Shown here: piece after piece, positions 29,577 through 35,825 of the stretch | Numbering within the stretch: the stretch's first letter is position 1 | How the letters are laid out: each line of letters begins with the position of its first letter | Assembly: GCA_003450815.1 (NCBI GenBank) | Contig: DMES01000004.1 | Span: 1-35,825, forward strand | Reading direction: 5' to 3' | DNA: 35,825 nucleotides | Source of the DNA: Elusimicrobiota bacterium | Lineage (GTDB): Bacteria > Elusimicrobiota > Elusimicrobia > Elusimicrobiales > UBA9959 | Program-made: the position numbers and the translations under genes | The notes under the pieces: generated by a model | What the model saw: only the letters and a program-made list of their open reading frames with translations | Databases searched by the model: none | What the model was told of the DNA's origin: nothing

Positions 29577-30077
29577 ATGACAAACCTAAAACTTAGACTG
29601 AAACACCCGTCAGGAGCTGAATTTGAGGCCGAGGGGCCCGCGGAGTTCATTTTAACAGAAAAAACAAGTTTCCTGAAAACACTGGCGACAGAGGAAACAG
29701 CCGCCCCAAAGAATGCCGCGGAAATAAGCCGGACAGCCCTGGAGCAGAACACCGAGTTCTGGGATAAAATAGTAGTAAAAAAGCATGATTTAAACATCCT
29801 TAAAATCAAGCCGCCGGAGATGACCGCCCGCGAAGCCGCCCTGGTGCTTTTAGCGGCCCAAAAAATAAAAGAAAGCAAACAGAGCGACAGCGCCATAACG
29901 CTCTCAAGAGCGATAAAAGCCTCGGGCTACTCTCCAGGCCGCATAGACCGGCTGCTGGCAAGCGACATCAAAACCGGCAGAGTAACAGCCTCTGGGACCA
30001 AAAGGAACCGCTCCTACGCCATAAAAGACTCTGGCCTTGAGGCAGCCTGGCTGGCAGCCAGAAAGATACCAAAGTAG
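29577..30077 (+). CDS. Hypothetical protein, possible C-terminal HTH
   Basis: A 166-residue protein of unknown function with AAAGG before the ATG. The N-terminal about 60 residues include KLRLKHPSGAEFEAEGPAEF, a short beta-rich module, and the middle is charged and helical. The C-terminal half (about 90-150) has AITLSRAIKASGYSPGRIDR and LLASDIKTGRVTASGTKRNRSYAI, which looks like a winged-helix arrangement (helix, turn, helix, wing). The TGACATAWA boxes before it and before the porin suggest it could be the regulator of both, which is an inference. It is the last + strand gene before the dif-like site. Confidence 0.6.
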   Translation: MTNLKLRLKHPSGAEFEAEGPAEFILTEKTSFLKTLATEETAAPKNAAEISRTALEQNTEFWDKIVVKKHDLNILKIKPPEMTAREAALVLLAAQKIKESKQSDSAITLSRAIKASGYSPGRIDRLLASDIKTGRVTASGTKRNRSYAIKDSGLEAAWLAARKIPK

Positions 30078-30817
30078 ACGAATGAGGATCCAAAGCCGAC
30101 TGCTTCAGCGCCCCGACACCCAAAAGCCCTCTAAAAATCGCGAAAACGGCACATTATTCCTGCATGCCTAGCGCCTGTGATATAACTTACGATAAGATAT
30201 ATTATGTTAACTTGCATTACCATTCGAATATCCCCACTTATCCACAAACAATATTAGTATTTAGCAAATTATGTATATATTATATGTGTTATTTTACAAT
30301 ATGTAATACTTTTTATAGTTTTTTATTATTAGCAATCATGGGGAGCATGACTTACGGTGAAATTTCGTATTAATTTTTTAAAAATTATTATTTTTCAGGC
30401 TAAATCGGAAATATTGGAATTCGCCAAAGGTTGGATAAATCGTAATAAATTACTTTTAAAAAATACCATCAAAAGTCCAGGTATAGACTGCCTGGACTTC
30501 AAGCACCAAAGACAGCGCCCTTTCTTAGCCTTTAATCACCACCTAAACCTTGAAGGACCTTACATCAGGCGCACCATAAGACAGCTTTTCTTTCCCCCAC
30601 CCAACAAACAGCTACAAACCGGCGTGGAATAAAGCCCCATAACCGCCATTAAAATAGCTTATGCGGGGAAATATATAATCAGGCAGGGACAGGTGAGCGT
30701 AAAAATACAATTAAATTTTTGGAAGAAAAGAATACAATATAACAGAGATATGCGTTTTTAAAAAAATGCCTATAAAGGCCAAAATAGCGCTTTTAAACAC
30801 TGTAAAAATATTGGAAT
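30078..30817. other. AT-rich gene-free terminus gap
   Basis: About 740 bp between convergent gene sets. The part from 30170 to 30480 is strongly AT-rich, unlike the rest of the window. It contains the dif-like site and one TTATCCACA word (30238-30246). The open frames here are AT-biased, lack ribosome binding sites and resemble no family, so no gene is called. A TATATAATC near 30672 could be a promoter on the + strand but leads to nothing recognisable. Confidence 0.6.
30185..30212 (+). other. Candidate dif chromosome-dimer resolution site
   Basis: A 28-bp site made of an 11-bp XerC-side arm ACTTACGATAA, a 6-bp centre GATATA, and an 11-bp XerD-side arm TTATGTTAACT. The XerD arm agrees with the conserved TTATGTWAA core known from E. 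coli and B. subtilis dif; the XerC arm shares ACTT at its outer end and ATAA or AGAA-like ends at the centre. It sits in an AT-rich gap exactly where genes switch from + to - strand, as expected at the replication terminus. Confidence 0.75.
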
Positions 30818-31117
30818 TTATAGCAAACGGAGGGGTTTAAGAGGTGACTCAGGCCGACGGGCCATTATACCGAATGGGATCATCAGATAACCGGCAGTTA
30901 AAAGGATGGCGGCCAGATTTGCCCATAGATCTCTTCCATCTGGAGCCGCTTTGGAGAGGGAAAGATAGCCGGCAGTTAGAATAATGGCGGCAGAACCCAA
31001 TATATATCCGCCTTTTTTCGTAATCCCCCCCTCTTGAACGGTATTTCCCGTTTCTGGAAAGGTTTTAGCTCCTTTTCCGAGTATAGCACTGCCCTTTTTT
31101 TTGTTTTTAGCGGACAT
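30818..31117 (-). CDS. Small two-helix membrane protein
   Basis: A 99-residue hypothetical protein on the minus strand. A Lys-rich polar N-terminus (about 1-35) precedes two membrane helices, GYILGSAAIILTAGYLSL (about 37-54) and LWANLAAILLTAGYLMIPFG (about 64-83), each containing ILLTAGYL or IILTAGYL. The two helices look like an internal duplication, and the DNA shows it too (CCGGCAGTTA repeated). The C-terminus is basic and faces the cytoplasm if the N-terminus does. No family is recognised. Confidence 0.55.
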   Translation of the reverse strand: MSAKNKKKGSAILGKGAKTFPETGNTVQEGGITKKGGYILGSAAIILTAGYLSLSKAAPDGRDLWANLAAILLTAGYLMIPFGIMARRPESPLKPLRLL

Positions 31118-31124
31118 GGTTGGA

Positions 31125-31245
31125 GAAAATGCAAAATTTAAAATGCAAAATGCAAAGTTTGCTGCAAAAACTGACCTTTTGTGTATGTGCGACGCTTAAA
31201 AGAGATTCCATCATTTTGCACTTTACACTTTGCATTTTATACTTC
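31125..31245. repeat. Word-type inverted repeat, AATGCAAAATGC family
   Basis: The left arm has GCAAAATTTAAAATGC, AAAATGCAAAGTTTGC; the right arm on minus has AAAATGCAAAGTGTAAAGTG and CAAAATGATGG. The loop is about 50 nt. It lies between two minus-strand genes. Confidence 0.55.
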
Positions 31246-31248
31246 TTC

Positions 31249-32412
31249 TTACTTGCCCGGCTTCAGCCTGGCAGCAAGGCGCTGGCGGGTAAAATCAAGC
31301 ATCCTTTTATTTGCCGGGTTCTGTTCGGCTGCATACATTTCCTCAATGATATCCAAGCTGCGCTGATTTCCCACACTGCCTATCGCGTTCAAAGCCTGGC
31401 TTTTCAGGCTCAGATCCGGCGACTTAATAAACTCAAAAGCCGTATCAAGGCCGCTTGGATCGTCCAGTTTTGAAAGCGAGAGCGCCGTTTCCACGCGCAC
31501 TACAGGATCTTCTTTAGGGTCAAGAGTTTTCTTTAATTCTTCAACAGCCGCTTTCTCGCCGATGTTTCCTAACGCGCGCACGACCTCTAAACGTGTATAT
31601 TTATCATCGTTCGTTAACAGTTTGGCCAAAGCCGGCGCCGCTTTCTTTGACTGCAAGTCTCCCAAAGCGGATACCGCCACTCTGCGTGCCCCCGCGTCGG
31701 CGTCTGTAAGCATGGAAATCAGCGGGTCTTCGGCCGGGCCGTATTTCATAGCGCCCAAAGTGTGGGCTGCCGCGTATTTAACCGATGACGAGACGTCTTG
31801 AAGCGCCTTTAAAAGCGCCGGGCCGGAAGCCGCGTCCATTATATACGAAAGCGAGACGGCCGCAGCCTGCCTGACTGCGGGCTCCGTATCGGTGGAGAGT
31901 ATCTCTGAAAGCTGCGGCACGGCTTCGCGCGCAGACAGCATCCCAAGGCCGTCCACGGCGGCTACCCGAACCTGGGTGTTTTCATCTTTTAAAGCGGCTA
32001 TAAGATACGGCTTGGCTTTCTGGTCGCGGCTCTGAGACAGGAAATCAGCTCCCTGGCGGCGGACACCAGGGTCCTTGGCTCCGAGCTTGGACACCGCCTC
32101 TTCAAAAGGGTTCACAACAGGCGCGGCGACAACCGCGGCTTTCCGGGCGGCGGGCACATTCTGATCCGCTTTGGCGGCAGCGGGGGCATTATCTTTCGCT
32201 TGGCCTGTATTTGATTTAACCTCGTCTTTTTTGGCTGTCGTAAGCTGATTTTTTTGGCCTGCAGGCGTTTTTTTCGGAGTTGCCGTATTTTTACCGGCAG
32301 GCACCTGAATGGAAGCCTGTGCTGGAACCTGAGTCTCGGCCTGAGCGCCGGCAAAAAGCGCAAAAGCAAAAATATACGATACGGAAAGCGCCGCGATGTT
32401 CTTTTGTTTCAT
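31249..32412 (-). CDS. Secreted HEAT-repeat protein
   Basis: A 387-residue exported protein. The signal peptide (YIFAFALFAGAQAE, cleaved near residue 25) is followed by a low-complexity Ala/Pro/Lys/Gln linker (about 26-95). About eight HEAT/PBS-lyase-type repeats of 30-31 residues follow, e.g. DENTQVRVAAVDGLG, DTEPAVRQAAAVSLS, DADAGARRVAVSALG and KEDPVVRVETALSLS. Such solenoids bind proteins; the partner is unknown. The last segment ends MLDFTRQRLAARLKPGK. It lies 62 bp after the giant outer-membrane protein on the same strand, so it may be co-transcribed with it. Confidence 0.85.
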   Translation of the reverse strand: MKQKNIAALSVSYIFAFALFAGAQAETQVPAQASIQVPAGKNTATPKKTPAGQKNQLTTAKKDEVKSNTGQAKDNAPAAAKADQNVPAARKAAVVAAPVVNPFEEAVSKLGAKDPGVRRQGADFLSQSRDQKAKPYLIAALKDENTQVRVAAVDGLGMLSAREAVPQLSEILSTDTEPAVRQAAAVSLSYIMDAASGPALLKALQDVSSSVKYAAAHTLGAMKYGPAEDPLISMLTDADAGARRVAVSALGDLQSKKAAPALAKLLTNDDKYTRLEVVRALGNIGEKAAVEELKKTLDPKEDPVVRVETALSLSKLDDPSGLDTAFEFIKSPDLSLKSQALNAIGSVGNQRSLDIIEEMYAAEQNPANKRMLDFTRQRLAARLKPGK

Positions 32413-32474
32413 ATTCTGAATTCTAGTCTTTTATCTCCTTATGAGTCAAATACTACTCTGACTGATTTTTCGGG

Positions 32475-35400
32475 CTAGAACAACGGCCCGAGGTAAAGGT
32501 AAAATATCTTTCCCCCGTCCGTTGTGCGTATGGCGCAGTCAAAACTGATAACCAGCTGGAAAGCTTGCAAAATAAAAGTGTGTATATCCACACCTATCCC
32601 CACAGAATTACGTGTTTTTCCGGTATTAAGCCGGTGGAATTGGGAAGAGTTGTCCCAACCGAAGGCTGAGTCCATAAACACCTTTGCGTAAATGGCTTTA
32701 AAATAAAAATCGGGAAACATATACCACATATAGTAGTCCATATTGCCGGCAAGAGGCACCCGCAGTTCCGCATTATTTATGAATACACCCGATTTTTCAT
32801 TTTCAGGCGAAAACCTTCCAATACCTCGCACTCCACCCAGGCCGCCAAAATCAAAAGTACGCCTATCCCGGCCATAGCTTACCGCCGCAATCGTCCGGTT
32901 GACAAAAGCCGAACGCTTTGAAAGCGGAAAATATTTCAGATACTGCAGGGTATAGGCGTCATATTTCAGGTTCCCGCCAAAATTTTGTATAGCTTTGAGA
33001 TAAGAAGCTTCAAAGCGTGAACCGCTTACAGCGGTTAGATATAGGCCATTCACAGTATCTCGCACATATGAGGACTGGACAGCGCGGGTATATTGGCTGT
33101 CCCTATAGTTAATTTCCGTATAATCTCGGATTTCATTTTTATTTATTACGGACAATTCAAGCCGGTTGTATCGGTCAAAGGGCCAAGCCGTGCCCAAAGC
33201 CTGGACGGAGGAGCTTCTGTTGTATTTCAATCCGTCGGCGTTCAGGTTGCTTTTAGACGTCAAACCTGAACTTTGCAGGGTGAGCGGCATACGCCAGCGG
33301 CTATAACTATATGAAGCCTCATAACTTAAATATTCCTCGCCTGAATTGTAGTTTGCGTATAAACCCAGGTTATGCCGGCCCAGCATATCGGAAGCCTGCC
33401 AATAATTCATCCAGAAGAGCCCGCCGGGAGAAGAAAAAAGGAAAGCCGGAAAAAATAAGTCTGTTGAGGCGCTGAGCTTATAAGGCCTGAAAGTTCCGCT
33501 GGAGCCGTAAACCTCCGTCATCAAAGCGCTTTCAACGACAGGTAGAGGTAAAGATGTGGGGAAGGTAGAGTAAGGAGTTGTAGTTGCTTTATCTATGCCT
33601 CTGTCTATACCTGCTGTTCCTATGCCTTGCCCCCTGCCCGCTGTTTGCTCATACAGGAAATTACGCGTATCCGCCGCGTAAATATTCATGTTCCCGTTTC
33701 GGAAAGCTGAAAAATACAGAGTGGCGCCCGCGGCCGGAGTGCATAGCCCTGGGCCTGCCCCGCACTTTGGCACTTTCGAAAAAAATGCGGGACCTGGAAC
33801 CGGCGTAAAACTTCCGCCCATGGAGCGCGTAAGTCTGAAAACACGGCCTGTGGCGCGCTCGTAGCTATAAAGCTCAAAGCGGCGGTCAGCGTCGGAAACG
33901 AAATATATTTCAGCCCCGTCGGCGGAGAATACCGGGTCGTAGACATCACCGTCCATGGAAAGGATGTCCTGGGGTTTCCCCCCTGACGCAGGAATAAAAC
34001 AGAGGTCCCGCCTGAAACCGTCCACAGCGTCCACCTCGCATGAATAAACCACGCCCGAACCGTCGGGGGCGCTGACAGGTGAGGCTTCGTCCTGCTGGCT
34101 GTCGGTCAGCCTTTCAAGGTCTTCATATTCAGCCATGCCGGCTTTTAGCGCCTGTTCCGTTGAAATCCGGTAAAGGTCGTTAAAGCCGCCGCGCATGCCA
34201 ACAAAAATTATTTTTAGTCCGTCGGAGGAAAAAGACGGCTGTCTTATTTCCGAAAGCCCATTCACGCCGAACCTCTTTGATTCCCCAGTTTCCGGCCTGT
34301 AAAAATAAATATATTCCCTATGGTTTTTCTGGCCGGAAAAGGCAAGCCATTTACCGTCCGGAGACCAGGCCAGATTTCTGAGCGGCTTCGTAAAGCGCCC
34401 GTAGGGGATATTTTCCGCGCCGGCCCTATAAGGGGAATACCGCTTCTCTTTTCCGCTGACGAGGTCTTTTACAATCACGCTGGACGGTTGGCCGTAGCGG
34501 GTGGAGATATAGGCTATTTTCCCCCCGTCAGGACTGGGCGCGGGGCTGAGATTAAATTCCGGTATTTCGCTAGCAGGGCCGGTTATCCGCTCGCCGTAGC
34601 GCGAGGGTTCCTGCAGTTTTTCTTTTTTGGCCTGGGAAAGATATTTCAGCTCAGTGTACTCCCTGAATTTTTTATCAAAGCGGAATATATCCGCGCCGAT
34701 AAGCGGCTGCAGCACGGAGCTCTCTTCGTAACGGTTTTTAAAAAGCGCAAGCATCTTGCGTGGCTTTTCGGCGCCGTACTGCGCTGCCAGAAACCGCACG
34801 GCCTGGGCGCCGGTCTTATAGGCGAGCGTTACCTGGTGCGGTTTTAAGTGGCCGAACTGGCTAAGGCGCCAGAGAGGAATAAGCTTTCCCGAAAGCGCGG
34901 CATCGCCCACATACATCTCCTCAACGGCAATATCCAGATCTCCTGTTTCATACTCGGCCATTCCTTCCATCATCCACAAAGGATAGACATACGTTTTAAG
35001 GATCCGCGCCGATTTCCAGAACCCGTCGATCAGCACGCTGAACTGCATTTCGTGAGCCAGTTCGTGCTCCATTACATTTTTAAGCCAGCCCTTTGAACCG
35101 TCTGACCAGGTCATGAAACGGTCTTTAAACGGCTCTGTAAGTCCGCCAACACCGTCGGAGACATCGGCTATGCCGGTCTGCTCCATGTCGTTTATTGAGG
35201 AATAAAGGAAAAAAGGCAGGCGTTTGGAAAGCAACGGATTAAGGTCCGCCGATTCGCGCTTATAGGCGGCCTCAAGGGTTATTGCCGCGTAGTCAATCCA
35301 GGGCTTTGAGTCGACGTAATAGTGGATATCAAAATGTTCGGTAGAATAAACTTGCCAGTCAAAATCCCTGATTATTACCTTGTTTACTTCCTGCGCCGGC

Positions 35401-35489
35401 GCTGAAACAACGCATGAAACAAAAAGCTGTAAAATAAAAAAAACCGCCTGAGAAAGGGGTTTCAACGATCTAAATCCGTATTTTTGCAT
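32475..35489 (-). CDS. TolB-propeller / metalloprotease-like / Omp85-type outer-membrane protein
   Basis: About 1004 residues. ATG 35489 is preferred over the GTG at 35504; it leads to a signal peptide (hydrophobic QAVFFILQLFVSCVVSA). Domain 1 (about 30-270) has a gluzincin motif, MEHELAHEMQF (HExxH), with MMEGMAEYETG about 30 residues later providing the third ligand Glu. Domain 2 (about 295-590) is a PD40/TolB beta-propeller with repeats such as SPDGGKIAYISTRYG, SPDGKWLAFSG and SADGAEIYFVSDADR. Domain 3 (about 640-1004) is an outer-membrane barrel of surface-antigen/BamA type ending YLGPLF with C-terminal Phe. It could combine surface proteolysis or sensing with secretion. All active-site residues are intact. 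Confidence 0.8.
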   Translation of the reverse strand: MQKYGFRSLKPLSQAVFFILQLFVSCVVSAPAQEVNKVIIRDFDWQVYSTEHFDIHYYVDSKPWIDYAAITLEAAYKRESADLNPLLSKRLPFFLYSSINDMEQTGIADVSDGVGGLTEPFKDRFMTWSDGSKGWLKNVMEHELAHEMQFSVLIDGFWKSARILKTYVYPLWMMEGMAEYETGDLDIAVEEMYVGDAALSGKLIPLWRLSQFGHLKPHQVTLAYKTGAQAVRFLAAQYGAEKPRKMLALFKNRYEESSVLQPLIGADIFRFDKKFREYTELKYLSQAKKEKLQEPSRYGERITGPASEIPEFNLSPAPSPDGGKIAYISTRYGQPSSVIVKDLVSGKEKRYSPYRAGAENIPYGRFTKPLRNLAWSPDGKWLAFSGQKNHREYIYFYRPETGESKRFGVNGLSEIRQPSFSSDGLKIIFVGMRGGFNDLYRISTEQALKAGMAEYEDLERLTDSQQDEASPVSAPDGSGVVYSCEVDAVDGFRRDLCFIPASGGKPQDILSMDGDVYDPVFSADGAEIYFVSDADRRFELYSYERATGRVFRLTRSMGGSFTPVPGPAFFSKVPKCGAGPGLCTPAAGATLYFSAFRNGNMNIYAADTRNFLYEQTAGRGQGIGTAGIDRGIDKATTTPYSTFPTSLPLPVVESALMTEVYGSSGTFRPYKLSASTDLFFPAFLFSSPGGLFWMNYWQASDMLGRHNLGLYANYNSGEEYLSYEASYSYSRWRMPLTLQSSGLTSKSNLNADGLKYNRSSSVQALGTAWPFDRYNRLELSVINKNEIRDYTEINYRDSQYTRAVQSSYVRDTVNGLYLTAVSGSRFEASYLKAIQNFGGNLKYDAYTLQYLKYFPLSKRSAFVNRTIAAVSYGRDRRTFDFGGLGGVRGIGRFSPENEKSGVFINNAELRVPLAGNMDYYMWYMFPDFYFKAIYAKVFMDSAFGWDNSSQFHRLNTGKTRNSVGIGVDIHTFILQAFQLVISFDCAIRTTDGGKIFYLYLGPLF

Positions 35490-35490
35490 T

Positions 35491-35535
35491 TTACCGGTTC
35501 CCACCCCGGTTACCGGTTGCCGGTTACCGGTTACT
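35491..35535. repeat. GGTTACCGGTTGCC word repeat
   Basis: Repeated words TACCGGTT, CCCCGGTTACCGG, TTGCCGGTTACCGGTTAC occur around the start of the large minus-strand gene. The words are partly palindromic (ACCGGT). This belongs to the same class of shuffled-word repeats as the other gaps. Confidence 0.5.
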
Positions 35536-35537
35536 TA

Positions 35538-35765
35538 GGGTCTGCTGAAAAAGTCCAGCAGACCCATGATTACACAGATTAAGTAGGATTACACGGATTA
35601 CAGACAGAACCGATCCTAGCACTGAAATATGATATGTTTAACGAAAAACGGCACGCTTTTTTGGTATATGCCTGCAAATTCCGTGCAGTTTTTAAACGCT
35701 ATTACCACTTTTGTCGCCTATTTCACGACGAGACTTTAAATAAAAATGACTTTTTCAGTGCCCCC
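35538..35765. mobile_element. MITE-like element, about 228 bp
   Basis: Inverted ends at 35538-35554 (GGGTCTGCTGAAAAAGTC) and 35748-35765 (GACTTTTTCAGTGCCCCC) share TGAAAAAGTC exactly. The left end is also part of a hairpin GGGTCTGCTG / CAGCAGACCC. The interior has the direct words GATTACACAGATTA and GATTACACGGATTACAG and no gene. It fits a non-autonomous transposon relic. Confidence 0.5.
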
Positions 35766-35825
35766 TAAAATACATTTCTCGCTTGCCTGGCTTCTGGTTT
35801 CTTTGTTCTGCCTTGAGCCGGCTTG

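Noticed and set aside
29452..30246. Replication origin: DnaA-box-like TTGTCCACA (twice) and TTATCCACA in AT-rich DNA
   Set aside because: Genes converge on this region instead of diverging, a dif-like site is present, boxes are few and scattered, and no dnaA/dnaN-type genes are nearby.
30164..30632. Open frames in the AT-rich gap
   Set aside because: They overlap the dif-like site region, lack ribosome binding sites and have compositions dictated by AT-richness; no family resemblance.

Overview
The window looks like a stretch of a Gram-negative, outer-membrane-bearing bacterial chromosome. GC content is moderate to high, core genes are densely packed, there are porin-like beta-barrels and an Omp85-type barrel, and many genes lack a Shine-Dalgarno sequence. 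Gene content and style suggest Elusimicrobiota or a neighbouring phylum. That assignment is an inference (about 50%); no rRNA is present to settle it.

Layout. (1) 1-1314: a sigma-54-type promoter followed by a secreted Cys-rich protein and a small membrane protein. (2) 1388-15086: an accessory island of toxin-antitoxin/defence-type cargo. It holds MNT-HEPN, two copies of an AbiE-like HTH/nucleotidyltransferase pair (one broken), a broken DUF1016 nuclease, an intact and a truncated DUF5131 (phage Gp37/Gp68) gene, an AAA/DUF4143 ATPase, RhuM, a BRO-N protein, an IS110-family element and a MITE. Cargo blocks are separated by a repeated structured element (copies A-D). Copies A, B and C each directly follow a 26-29 codon reading frame ending VHIITFG-stop. 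This matches the N-terminus of MiaB up to its first cluster cysteine, and intact miaB sits at the right edge of the island. (3) 15087-30077: core genes on the + strand. These are miaB, a PilZ gene, miaA, hflX, plsY, a DUF151 nuclease, an HU gene, a MerR-type gene, a glycosyltransferase, acyP, a sigma factor, apt, a TPR protein, two outer-membrane barrels, an unknown gene, two tRNA-Pro and one tRNA-Arg. (4) 30078-30817: an AT-rich gene-free gap with a strong candidate dif site. (5) 30818-35489: genes on the - strand, namely a small membrane protein, a HEAT-repeat secreted protein and a very large TolB-propeller/metalloprotease-like/Omp85 fusion. A 228-bp MITE-like element follows.

Interpretation. 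The switch of gene direction at the dif-like site indicates the replication terminus, with genes on both sides co-directional with forks converging on dif. The most interesting feature is the island at miaB. The three displaced MiaB 5' ends read like footprints of successive integrations of cassettes into the 5' part of miaB. Each event would replace the promoter and N-terminus of the gene and leave the old one behind, comparable in logic to composite SCC elements. No tyrosine or serine recombinase is visible, so the agent is unknown. An alternative is a family of structured RNAs with a short leader peptide.

Regulatory reading. Several accessory genes have promoters whose -10 box lies 6-11 nt before the ATG (leaderless), with perfect dyads over the -35 or -10. 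This suggests tight autorepression of toxin-antitoxin-like modules. Intergenic gaps among the core genes often hold long inverted repeats built from shuffled short words, with a different vocabulary at each locus.
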